A stretch of 64,000 nt of DNA from an uncultured Paracoccaceae bacterium. GTDB taxonomy: Bacteria; Pseudomonadota; Alphaproteobacteria; Rhodobacterales; Rhodobacteraceae. Shown one piece after another: positions 55,036-63,148 of this stretch (the first letter of the stretch is position 1; every line of letters starts with the position of its first letter). Below the pieces are notes generated by a model. The model saw only the letters and a list, made by a program, of their open reading frames with translations. It was not told the DNA's origin and made no database searches. A program made the position numbers and the translations under genes. The stretch is from contig CANMKB010000006.1 of assembly GCA_947498415.1 (NCBI GenBank), positions 35,796-99,795 on the forward strand. The letters run 5' to 3'.

Positions 55036-56015
55036 TGGTAACGGATCCTTGGGTCAATCCACGCCAACAGAACATCAGACAACAATGTGCCCAGAACAGT
55101 CAGGATAGAGACAATAAAGATAAGCGAACCAGCGAGGTACATATCTTGCACCAACAATGCGCGCAGCAACAGTGGTCCAGTGGTTGGCAGGTTCATCACA
55201 ACAGCCACGATGATTTCACCAGAAACTAGCGTAGGCAAAATCCAACCGATGGTCGAAATGAACGGGTTAAGTGCGACGCGCACAGGATACTTCATCAGAA
55301 GCTTAAACTCACTCATGCCTTTGGCACGGGCCGTCACCACATAGGGGCGATACAATTCATCCAACAGGTTGGCGCGCATGATACGGATCAGTGCCGCGGC
55401 ACCGGATGTACCCACCACCACAATCGGCATCCAGATGCGGCTCATTAGGTTGCCGATCTTTTCCAGATCCCAGGGTTGATCCAAGTACTCAGGGCTCACC
55501 AAACCACCCACACTCTGGCCAAAGTATTTAAAGGCGACATACATCATCACCAATGCCAGCAGGAAGTTCGGGATCGCCAGGCCGATAAAGCCAAAGAATG
55601 TCGCGATGTAATCGCCAACAGAATATTTACGGACGGCAGAATAGATACCAATCGGCAGCGCTGTCATCCAGATGAACGCCAGCGTCATCAAAGAGATCCC
55701 AAACGTCCATCCCAGACGGTCCCAGATCAAATCGTTAACTGGCAGGTTTTTCTCAAAAGAGATGCCAAAGTTACCGTGCAGCAGGATGCCTTTCATCCAT
55801 TTAAAGTACTGAACGTACATCGGCTGGCCGAGGCCATATTGGTCACGCAAAGACTGCATCGTGCCGGCGTCTAGACCACCCGAGTCATTGAGTTCTGCCG
55901 CAAGTGTATCAAGGTAATCTCCGGGTGGGAGCTGAATGATTGCAAATGTCACGATCGACACCAGAAACACGGTCGGGACCATATAAAGCAATCTTCGGTA
56001 GATGAAGCTGAGCAT
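55032..56015 (-). CDS. oligopeptide-family ABC transporter permease, OppB type
   Basis: 327 residues. N-terminal helix 'MLSFIYRRLLYMVPTVFLVSIVTFAIIQLPPGDYL' is the family hallmark, with 'LRDQYGLGQPMYVQYFKWMKGIL' in the periplasmic loop and the coupling segment 'YVVTARAKGMSEFKLL'. 127 bases separate it from the binding-protein gene, with a stem-loop in the gap. Confidence 0.92.
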   Translation of the reverse strand: MLSFIYRRLLYMVPTVFLVSIVTFAIIQLPPGDYLDTLAAELNDSGGLDAGTMQSLRDQYGLGQPMYVQYFKWMKGILLHGNFGISFEKNLPVNDLIWDRLGWTFGISLMTLAFIWMTALPIGIYSAVRKYSVGDYIATFFGFIGLAIPNFLLALVMMYVAFKYFGQSVGGLVSPEYLDQPWDLEKIGNLMSRIWMPIVVVGTSGAAALIRIMRANLLDELYRPYVVTARAKGMSEFKLLMKYPVRVALNPFISTIGWILPTLVSGEIIVAVVMNLPTTGPLLLRALLVQDMYLAGSLIFIVSILTVLGTLLSDVLLAWIDPRIRYQ

Positions 56016-56051
56016 GAGTGCTGTGCCTTAGCTTAAAGGAATTCATTGTGC

Positions 56052-56084
56052 GGAGCCGCCGCCGGGGAGGTTTGGGGCGGCTCC
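56052..56084 (-). promoter_or_regulatory. intercistronic stem-loop after the large binding-protein gene
   Basis: A perfect 9-bp stem (GGAGCCGCC at 56052-56060, GGCGGCTCC at 56076-56084) with a 15-base loop lies between the binding-protein stop and the OppB-type start. No T-run. Fifth example in the window of a hairpin in this exact position. Confidence 0.75.
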
Positions 56085-56142
56085 ACTTGGTACAGTTACG
56101 CTGCCTTGGAAGAAGTGACAGCGCAACTCTTTCAAAGGTCGG

Positions 56143-58071
56143 TTATTTCAGGTTGTCCCCGCCTTCGAAATAATACTGCGCAGTGTAAGGCGCCGGAGTC
56201 CAAAGCTGACCAGCGATCGGCATTGGGTCCGGGTAGTTGCGCAGGTTGTTCCGAGCGATACCAAACGCACCGTCAACTTGACGGATACCAATGGTCAACA
56301 GCTGGCCTGTCGCCTGATCAATCAGGCTCTTCAAAGCAGCTTCTTGCGCCACTGGATCCGCAGAAGAGGTCACGCCTTTATACGCTTCAAACAAAGCTTT
56401 GATGTGCGCTGGTGGCTCTTCGCCGGTGCTTGGGTCTACGCCCCATGCTGCCCACTTAGGGGCCCAGTATACAACGTTTGGACGTGGCAGGTAGCAATCT
56501 GGGTTTGCATAAGCGTCAACCAAGCCGCCTGGGCAGTTCCAGATATAACCATCATGCTCAGCGCTGCCTGCAACTTCTTGCAAACGGGAGCGGTCGGTTG
56601 CACGAACTTGAATGTCCAAGCCAACTTCTTTTGCTTGCTCTGCAACAATTTCCATCACGTCAGGGAACTGGAAGCCAAAGACGTCAGCAACCAAGAACAC
56701 CAATGTGAAACGCTCGCCGTCTGGACCAAGGCGGTAGCCATCAGAGTCACGCTTGTCGAGACCAAGACCATCCAGCAGTTCGTTCGCCATGTCCGTGTTG
56801 TGTTCAGTGTGCTGAGTAGACCACTCTTCGTTGAACACAGGAGACAATGGGTGCGGAGACGTTTGCACCGGGCGACCAACACCAAGGTAAACCAGATCAA
56901 TGATTTCCTGACGGTCAATTGTATGGCTCAGCGCCTTACGGAAATCGAAGTTGTTTACGATTTCGTTCTTAACCGGATCAGGGTTGTTCAGGTTTAGCAT
57001 AAGTGCCGCTTGGCTCGCAGTGATATCACCCACTTGGTAGAAATCATACTGACCACGGTCTTTGTTGTCAGTCAGAGAAGCCAAGTTGGAAGCACGGCCG
57101 ATATGGCGCGCCATATAGTCGATTTCACCGTTGAACGCTTTCAGCAGGATGCTTTCAGGGTCTTCCACCTGATCCCAAGTCACACGATCAATATAAGGCA
57201 GCTGTTGGCCTTCGCCATCGACCTTGAAGTAATATGGGTTACGCTCTGCAACAACGCGATCAGATGCGCCATACGCTGTCGTTAGGTGCCAGGGGTGCAA
57301 CGTTGGGCGATCGACATTCTGCCAGAACAAAGGCGTGTGCATCGGGCCGGCTTTCAGGTTGAACAAAGAAACCCAATCGTTTGCCGCTGGCTCTGCGTCA
57401 ACAAGTGCTTGCACATCGCTGTTATAGTCCGCGTGGAACTGCTTCAGGTAATGCGCAGGATAGTTCACAACGTAATAACCAAAGCCATACGCCATGTTCT
57501 GCAAGAACAAACCGTTAGGCTCTTCGAATTTGAACTCAACCGTTGTGTCGTCGATTTTTGAAACTTTGACTGGGCCTTTCGGACCAACAAAATTCGGGTG
57601 CTGAGACTTGGTCAGTCGGTCGTCGTTAAAGACTTCGTTCCAGAACATGATGTCATCTGCGGTGAACGGGGCACCATCAGACCATTTCATGCCTTCACGC
57701 AGTTTAAATGTGAACGTTGTTGCGTCCTCAGAAACCTCATAGCTCTCTGCGATATTGGTGTGCAAAGTGCTCCAGTCTGCGCTCCAGCGAACAAGGTTTT
57801 CGTTAGAAATCAGACGAACGATGTTGTGCTGGTCACCACCACCAAGAATGGCGCGACGCAAAGACCCACCATACTCACCAATCGAATCCAAGGTATCCAA
57901 AACCATTGGCTCAGATGGCAGACGCTCCTCAACGGGTGGTAGCGTACCTGCAGACACTTGCTCAGAAAGCATCGGTGCCTCTTTGTAACCTTCTGCCATT
58001 GCCATACCGGCAAGGCAAAGGCTGGCAACGGATGTCGTCAGCAAACCTTTAAGTTTATAATTCAGTCCCAT
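56143..58071 (-). CDS. oligopeptide-family ABC transporter substrate-binding protein (SBP_bac_5), large form
   Basis: 642 residues, about 100 longer than peptide-binding DppA. Signal peptide about 1-26 ('GLLTTSVASLCLAGMAMA'). Family motif 'WSADWSTLHTNIAESYEVSEDATTFTFKLREGMKWSDGAPFTADDIMFW' at about 92-140. The long form resembles binding proteins for oligosaccharides and sugar derivatives rather than short peptides. Its partner dehydratase gene upstream supports a sugar-acid or glycoside ligand; this is inference. Confidence 0.9.
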   Translation of the reverse strand: MGLNYKLKGLLTTSVASLCLAGMAMAEGYKEAPMLSEQVSAGTLPPVEERLPSEPMVLDTLDSIGEYGGSLRRAILGGGDQHNIVRLISNENLVRWSADWSTLHTNIAESYEVSEDATTFTFKLREGMKWSDGAPFTADDIMFWNEVFNDDRLTKSQHPNFVGPKGPVKVSKIDDTTVEFKFEEPNGLFLQNMAYGFGYYVVNYPAHYLKQFHADYNSDVQALVDAEPAANDWVSLFNLKAGPMHTPLFWQNVDRPTLHPWHLTTAYGASDRVVAERNPYYFKVDGEGQQLPYIDRVTWDQVEDPESILLKAFNGEIDYMARHIGRASNLASLTDNKDRGQYDFYQVGDITASQAALMLNLNNPDPVKNEIVNNFDFRKALSHTIDRQEIIDLVYLGVGRPVQTSPHPLSPVFNEEWSTQHTEHNTDMANELLDGLGLDKRDSDGYRLGPDGERFTLVFLVADVFGFQFPDVMEIVAEQAKEVGLDIQVRATDRSRLQEVAGSAEHDGYIWNCPGGLVDAYANPDCYLPRPNVVYWAPKWAAWGVDPSTGEEPPAHIKALFEAYKGVTSSADPVAQEAALKSLIDQATGQLLTIGIRQVDGAFGIARNNLRNYPDPMPIAGQLWTPAPYTAQYYFEGGDNLK

Positions 58072-58107
58072 TCTATCCTCCTATGTCGAATGGATATTTC
58101 CAGTAAA

Positions 58108-59346
58108 TCACCAGTTGGTGACAGACCCATCTGGGCGCCTTAGATGCGGCGCTTCGATATGTGATGGATCTTGTTTCCGCAGCTCGTCCTCGTCGACTTC
58201 AATGCCCAGGCCGGGCTCGTCGGACACCACATAGTTTGGGCCGACCATTTTGACTTGCTTTGGGAATAGGGTGTCATTGTGATAACCCAGCGCTTCTGCT
58301 GGGCTCTGACGTGTCTCAAGCCAGCTGAAATTCGCAACAGCGGCTGACATATGCACACTCGCCGCGGTACACACCGGGCCAAGTGGGTTGTGTGGCATCA
58401 AGTCGATGTAGTGGCGTTCGCTCATGGCCGCCACTTTCATCGCTTCCGTAAAGCCACCGATGTTGCTGATGTCCAGACGCATGTATTGGGTCATGCCAGC
58501 ATCTAAGAAACGGGCTGCTTCCCATTTAGACGAAAACTCTTCGCCGACTGCGAATGGGATATCTGTCATGCGACGCAACGAGGCATAGGCCTCAGGCGTT
58601 TCAGACCGGATTGGCTCTTCGATAAAATCCAACGTGCCTTGCGGCATCATCGCGCAAAAACTTGCAGCTTCGGCGACGGTATACCGGTGGTGTAGATCCA
58701 CACCCAAACAGATGGCTTTCCCAAACGTTTCACGGATCGCAATCAGTTCTTCGGCGGTCTTGCTTAGGGTCGACCATGGGTCAAAAACGTCTTTGTCATC
58801 AAAGCTGCCCGGATAGGTGCGCACACACTGCCACCCTTCGTCGACCAACAGCTTGATATCCTTCAGCAAGCCTTCGGTTGTTTTCGCCATCGACGTTGCA
58901 AATGACGGCACAACATCACGCTGTTTGCCACCCAGCAACTGATACACAGGAACACCAAGGCGTTTGCCCAACAAATCATAAAGAGCAATATCAATTGCTG
59001 ACATCGCAGCGGTCAAAACGCGGCCACCTTCGAAGTACTGGCTGCGATATGTTTCCTGCCAAATACGGCCGATATTGCGGGAATCTTGCCCAATCAGGAA
59101 TGACGCGAAATGTTTGATCGTGGCGGCAACAGACCCCTCACGACCAGACAGCCCACTTTCGCCCCAACCTACAAGGCCATCTTCGCTTGTGACCTTAACC
59201 ACAAGCTGATTGCGCGAACCAACGCGCGCAATGATCGGAGTGATTTCAGCAATCCTCGACTGGCGCGCCACACTCACGCCACGCTTTGCCTTGTCGCCAA
59301 CAGAACCCGCCGCAGCAGTCATCGCGATATGTGATTGATCAGGCAT
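58108..59346 (-). CDS. enolase-superfamily dehydratase, RspA/GalD/ManD-like
   Basis: 412 residues. Active-site pattern differs from the other enolase-type gene here: the KxK position reads 'CVRTYPGSF' without the lysines, then 'LGVDLHHRYT' (metal Asp with DxH), 'FIEEPI' (Glu), 'VGEEFSSKWE' (Glu) and 'LMPHNPLGPVCTAASVH' (general-acid His). The DxH plus PHNPLGP set is that of D-galactonate, D-gluconate and D-mannonate dehydratases. An unusual N-terminal extension of about 30 residues precedes the fold. First gene of the importer operon by position, so product and transport are likely linked. Product would be a 2-keto-3-deoxy-sugar acid. Confidence 0.88.
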   Translation of the reverse strand: MPDQSHIAMTAAAGSVGDKAKRGVSVARQSRIAEITPIIARVGSRNQLVVKVTSEDGLVGWGESGLSGREGSVAATIKHFASFLIGQDSRNIGRIWQETYRSQYFEGGRVLTAAMSAIDIALYDLLGKRLGVPVYQLLGGKQRDVVPSFATSMAKTTEGLLKDIKLLVDEGWQCVRTYPGSFDDKDVFDPWSTLSKTAEELIAIRETFGKAICLGVDLHHRYTVAEAASFCAMMPQGTLDFIEEPIRSETPEAYASLRRMTDIPFAVGEEFSSKWEAARFLDAGMTQYMRLDISNIGGFTEAMKVAAMSERHYIDLMPHNPLGPVCTAASVHMSAAVANFSWLETRQSPAEALGYHNDTLFPKQVKMVGPNYVVSDEPGLGIEVDEDELRKQDPSHIEAPHLRRPDGSVTNW

Positions 59347-59376
59347 TCAATACTCCGAATCGTCTTTTGCTCCGTC

Positions 59377-59389
59377 ATCATATTATGAT
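59377..59389. promoter_or_regulatory. perfect 13-bp palindrome, candidate GntR operator
   Basis: ATCATA-T-TATGAT lies in the 190-bp region between the divergent dehydratase operon and the GntR/FCD regulator, 31 bp before the dehydratase start. TATGATC recurs at 59491-59497 near the GntR start, and ATACAAA occurs twice (59414, 59426). Together these look like a two-ended regulatory region. Confidence 0.6.
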
Positions 59390-59536
59390 CATTACTAAAT
59401 CGTCGACTATTTTATACAAATACTGATACAAAAATGACATCTATCTGAAATTAAACGGCTTTTTATCCACCAATTTTTCGATTAATACCCTATGATCGTA
59501 TTAGATTGATGCAACGCGCAAAGACCGGAGCGAGCA

Positions 59537-60211
59537 ATGGCCGACCAGAACGTCCTTCAGGACCAAGAACAATCCCTGTACCTCACCATCCTAGAGGACA
59601 TCTTCAAAGGGAAGCTGGCCGGCGGGGACCGTCTCAAAGTATCTGCCTTGGCGCAGCAATACGGTCAAAGCGCAAGTCCAGTCCGCGAAGTCTTGCGCCG
59701 TATGCAAGGCGAAGGCTTTGTCGAAATTCTGCCCAACAAGGGCGCCGTCATTGTCGCTGCGGATGCCAACACCATTCAAAACATCTTTGAAGTGCTACAA
59801 TTGCTCGAGCCTTACTTTGTGGAATGGTTTGCGCAATACGCCCTGCCCGAGGTGGTGGACGACCTAGAAGCCATTCACGATAAGATCGTCGCGCTTGATC
59901 CCACTGACCTTTATGCGTTCCGCCAATTGGATTCCGAATTCCACAAGATCATCGCCAACCATCACTATAACGACGCGGCGGCAGACACATGGAAGCGCCT
60001 GCGCACTGCCCTGACGGTGCACGCCTCTCGCCTGCGTATCAGCCCCACCCGCCTGTCCACCATCATCGAAGAGCACGCCGAACTGTTGGCCGCCTTCCGC
60101 GCCAATGACGCAGAGCGCGCCAAAGCCGCCATCAACAAGCACGTGGATGGGTCGTTTGATCAGATGTCACAACAGATGCGCGCATTGGGCATTTGGTCTT
60201 CTAAGTTGTAG
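59537..60211 (+). CDS. GntR-family transcriptional regulator, FadR/FCD subfamily
   Basis: 224 residues, ATG with GGAG upstream. Winged helix about residues 10-75 ('LKVSALAQQYGQSASPVREVLRRMQGEGFVEILPNKGAVIV'), then the FCD domain ('LDSEFHKIIANHHYNDAAADTWKRLR') with ligand-binding histidines. Divergent from the galactonate/mannonate-dehydratase-like gene, so a sugar acid or its product is the likely effector. The methylglyoxal synthase gene follows after 39 bases. Confidence 0.88.
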   Translation: MADQNVLQDQEQSLYLTILEDIFKGKLAGGDRLKVSALAQQYGQSASPVREVLRRMQGEGFVEILPNKGAVIVAADANTIQNIFEVLQLLEPYFVEWFAQYALPEVVDDLEAIHDKIVALDPTDLYAFRQLDSEFHKIIANHHYNDAAADTWKRLRTALTVHASRLRISPTRLSTIIEEHAELLAAFRANDAERAKAAINKHVDGSFDQMSQQMRALGIWSSKL

Positions 60212-60250
60212 CCTCTATAAGAGGTCTCAAATCATGAATGGGACCTAAGA

Positions 60251-60643
60251 ATGAGCAGCACAGATCGCAAAAAACTAAAATTCGCTTTGGTGGCGCATGA
60301 CGCCTGCAAGCCGACTTTGCTGGAATGGGCCCAGAAACACACGGCTTTTTTTGAAAACGTCGAGATTTTTGCCACCGGCACCACCGGTGGTTTGCTTCAG
60401 GACAGCAACAGCAATTTCAATGTGCATCGCTTTAAAAGTGGTCCGCTTGGCGGCGATCAACAGATTGGCGCGATGATTTGCGAATCCCAATTGGATGCGC
60501 TGATCTTCTTTATCGACCCGATGTCACCCATGCCGCACGACGTTGACGTTAAGGCGCTGACCCGACTCGCCATCGTTTATGATCTGCCCATGGCCAGCAG
60601 CGTCGCAACCGCCGACTTTATCGTTCAAGGCTTCTCGAAGTAG
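60251..60643 (+). CDS. mgsA: methylglyoxal synthase
   Basis: Converts dihydroxyacetone phosphate to methylglyoxal, an overflow valve for triose phosphate. 130 residues, about 20 shorter than E. coli MgsA, lacking its C-terminal tail and N-terminal extension. Key residues are present: H16 and K20 in 'LVAHDACK', 'TGTTG' 42-46, D69 in 'SGPLGGDQQIGA', and H96 and D99 in 'PHDVDVKAL', matching the spacing of E. coli H98 and D101. Follows a GntR gene and may be co-transcribed with it. Intact active site suggests function. Confidence 0.92.
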   Translation: MSSTDRKKLKFALVAHDACKPTLLEWAQKHTAFFENVEIFATGTTGGLLQDSNSNFNVHRFKSGPLGGDQQIGAMICESQLDALIFFIDPMSPMPHDVDVKALTRLAIVYDLPMASSVATADFIVQGFSK

Positions 60644-60783
60644 TCCAAATACCTCGCCTTGAGGGGCCCCTGCCCCACAAGATGTAGAAATCTGTTGCAC
60701 GAATCCACGTTTTCAGACAATAGTCACGGAAACAACGGCGAAAACGCCACAAACCGTGATCACGTCACGGGGATGAGACGCAG
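60644..60783. promoter_or_regulatory. repABC upstream region with palindromes
   Basis: 140 bases between mgsA and repA. It holds AGGGGCCCCT (60662-60671), a GGCG-AAAA-CGCC hairpin (60737-60748), and the exact palindrome CGTGATCACG (60755-60764) flanked by TCACGG repeats at 60724 and 60765. The last lies 20 bp before repA and is the best candidate for RepA autoregulation or a partition site. I did not find the rhizobial GTTNNNNGCNNNNAAC parS pattern here. Confidence 0.45.
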
Positions 60784-61980
60784 ATGAGCAGCGACATTGA
60801 TAACGAAGACCTGAATGCGGTGATCCGCCAACACTCTGAGTGGTTGGCGAACCAACTTCATGCGCAGCGCGAAAATATCTTTCCACCAAATGCGCAAAAG
60901 GCGATCCGAAAGTTCACGTCGGGCGAGGCCGCAGCCCTGCTCGGCGTCAATGACTCCTATCTGCGTAAACTACATCTGGATGGCAAAGGCCCCTCCCCCG
61001 AACTAACCCCCGGCAATCGCCGTCTCTATTCCGCGCAAGACATCCAAGATCTTCGTGTCCTGCTTGAGAAAACGGCGCGCAAACCGGGAGATTACTTGCC
61101 AGGCCGCCGCGAAGGCGACCATATGCAGATCATCGGGGTGATGAACTTCAAAGGCGGCTCGGGTAAAACCACAACCGCCGCGCATTTGGCGCAACGTTTG
61201 GCCCTCACCGGGTATCGTGTCCTCGCAATTGATCTCGATCCTCAGGCCTCGCTCACAGCGTTGCATGGGGTTCAGCCTGAATACGATCTTCCGGATGGCG
61301 GCACGCTCTATGACGCAATCCGCTACGAAGACCCAGAGCCGATTTCGTCGATCATCCGTCCAACCTATTTCCCGAACCTCGATTTGATTCCAGGCAATCT
61401 TGAACTGATGGAATTTGAACATGACACCCCCCGCGCCTTGGCGCAGGGCAATGCCGGCCTGTTCTTTTTCCGCGTCAAAGAGGCCCTGGCGCAGGTCGAT
61501 GACGATTATGACGTTGTGGTCATCGACTGCCCACCACAGCTGGGCTTTCTGACCATGTCCGCACTCTCCGCGGCAACCGGGGTCTTGGTGACAATTCACC
61601 CTGAAATGCTCGACGTCATGTCCATGAGCCAATTCCTACGTATGACGGCTGATCTGATGGACGTGATCGCAGAAAGCGGCGCAGACATGTCCCATGACTG
61701 GATGCGTTACCTGCTCACCCGTTACGAGCCACAGGATGCCCCCCAAAACCGGATCGTGGCCTTCCTGCGTACCATGTATGCCGACAAAGTACTGAACTCG
61801 ACCATGTTGAAATCCACCGCGATCTCAGATGCGGGTTTGACCAAACAAACCCTCTACGAAGTAGAACGCAGCGCCTTCACCCGGTCCACCTATGACCGCG
61901 CGGTTGAAAGCCTGAATGCGGTGAATGATGAAATTGCTGATCTGATCCAGAAAACATGGGGGCGCCATGACAACGAGTAA
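60784..61980 (+). CDS. repA: plasmid partition protein RepA (ParA family)
   Basis: 398 residues, the normal size for RepA of repABC replicons. N-terminal helix-turn-helix ('FTSGEAAALLGVNDSYLRKLHLDGKGP' about 44-70, then 'GNRRLYSAQDIQDLR'), then a ParA ATPase with deviant Walker A 'NFKGGSGKTT' at 121-130, Walker A' region 'IDLDPQASL' and 'VVIDCPPQLGFL'. Known role: segregation with RepB and autorepression of the operon. Overlaps repB by 14 bases. Confidence 0.95.
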   Translation: MSSDIDNEDLNAVIRQHSEWLANQLHAQRENIFPPNAQKAIRKFTSGEAAALLGVNDSYLRKLHLDGKGPSPELTPGNRRLYSAQDIQDLRVLLEKTARKPGDYLPGRREGDHMQIIGVMNFKGGSGKTTTAAHLAQRLALTGYRVLAIDLDPQASLTALHGVQPEYDLPDGGTLYDAIRYEDPEPISSIIRPTYFPNLDLIPGNLELMEFEHDTPRALAQGNAGLFFFRVKEALAQVDDDYDVVVIDCPPQLGFLTMSALSAATGVLVTIHPEMLDVMSMSQFLRMTADLMDVIAESGADMSHDWMRYLLTRYEPQDAPQNRIVAFLRTMYADKVLNSTMLKSTAISDAGLTKQTLYEVERSAFTRSTYDRAVESLNAVNDEIADLIQKTWGRHDNE

Positions 61981-62974
61981 GAAAAAACGTTTGTCCATGT
62001 TGGACAGTATTTCAACCGCCAGCGCACCCTCGCCCGCGGCGACCACTTCTATGATGAAATCCAACCGCGCCCTTCGGTCAGCCCGAGACGCGGTAGATGC
62101 GCATCAAGTGTGGGAACTCGACCCAGACAGCATTATCGACGACCGTTTGGCCGATCGTCTTGATCCAAGCGATGTATTGGACCTGCGCGACGCCATCGAA
62201 ACGAATGGCCAGACCGTACCAATTTTGGTGCGCCGTCATCCAAGCGAAGCCGATAAATACCTTCTGGTCTACGGCCGCCGTCGTCTCGAAGCGATCCGCT
62301 TGTCTGACAAAGTTGAAAAAGTCCGTGCGCTTGTCGCGACGATGGACGAACAACATGCGGTTCAGGCCCAGATTTCCGAAAACATGGCCCGCCGCGATCT
62401 GTCGTACATCGAAAAAGCGCTGTTTGCCAAAGAACTCGTTGAAGCCGGCTACGGCAACCAATCTCAGGTCGCCGAGGTTCTGACCGTGACCAAATCCTCC
62501 ATCTCTATGGCCCTTAATGTTGTAGAAATGGTTGGAATAGACGTCATTCAAGCCATTGGCGCGGCCCATGGTATCGGGCGCCCCAAATGGGAAGCCTTGG
62601 CCAAAGCGATTGACCAATCTGGCGCTGACCGCGACCGCGTTGTGCGGGTCGCCGAAGATGTTCACGTGGCGGCATCTGTAAAGCTGATCAAAGAAGACAC
62701 GGCCTCAGATCCCACTGAAACCTCTGTGGCCGCGTTTCAGGCCGTCGAATCCTATGTCTTTGCCGGAGCCAACACATCCAAGGCCCCTGCCCCATCCAAA
62801 TCAAAGGCCAAAGTACTTAAGGTGGATGGCAAAAAAGGCGGAACACTCAAGCGCACGGCCACTGGCATCGCGTTGAATTTGAACAACAGCCCCTTCGCAG
62901 ATTGGGTTGAAACCGAGGCCCAAGACCTCATTACAGAACTTCACGCACGCTGGGCAAAGCGTCGCGAAGATTGA
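61967..62974 (+). CDS. repB: plasmid partition protein RepB (ParB family)
   Basis: 335 residues. ParB N-domain ('LRDAIETNGQTVPILVRRHPSEADKYLLVYGRRRLEAIRLSD'), then the 'ISENMARRDLSYIEKALFAKELVEAGYGNQSQVAEVLTVTKSSISMALNVVEM' helix-turn-helix, and a lysine-rich linker before the C-terminal dimerisation region. Starts 14 bases inside repA, indicating translational coupling. RepB binds parS centromere sites; none is unambiguously seen in this window. Confidence 0.95.
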   Translation: MTTSKKKRLSMLDSISTASAPSPAATTSMMKSNRALRSARDAVDAHQVWELDPDSIIDDRLADRLDPSDVLDLRDAIETNGQTVPILVRRHPSEADKYLLVYGRRRLEAIRLSDKVEKVRALVATMDEQHAVQAQISENMARRDLSYIEKALFAKELVEAGYGNQSQVAEVLTVTKSSISMALNVVEMVGIDVIQAIGAAHGIGRPKWEALAKAIDQSGADRDRVVRVAEDVHVAASVKLIKEDTASDPTETSVAAFQAVESYVFAGANTSKAPAPSKSKAKVLKVDGKKGGTLKRTATGIALNLNNSPFADWVETEAQDLITELHARWAKRRED

Positions 62975-63013
62975 GCAAGAGCAGTAAACAAAACAGGAGG
63001 CACGACTAAGCCA

Positions 63014-63090
63014 AAGAAAAGGTCCCGCAAAGTACACTCCACGAGACCCTAACTTGATATGTAGCAATCTCAAGCTAAGGCCTCTCTATA
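63014..63090 (-). ncRNA. putative antisense RNA (ctRNA/incA) between repB and repC
   Basis: RepABC operons usually carry a short antisense RNA here. On the minus strand there is a terminator-shaped hairpin (arms 63021-63027 and 63043-63049, with one wobble) followed by a T-rich run (TTTTCTTT, complement of 63013-63020). A TATTAT -10-like box is at 63093-63088 minus strand, but no convincing -35 accompanies it; an alternative start near 63065 would give a shorter RNA of about 50 nt. Exact 5' end unknown. Function expected: repression of repC translation and incompatibility. Confidence 0.6.
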
Positions 63091-63148
63091 ATAACCGCAA
63101 GTCCAAAGTGATTCGCGGAACGGGATTTCTTTGTCTTCGTGACATTTC

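Noticed and set aside
60644..60783. Rhizobial-type parS (GTTNNNNGCNNNNAAC)
   Set aside because: Not found in this spacer; only other palindromes are present, so no centromere is claimed.
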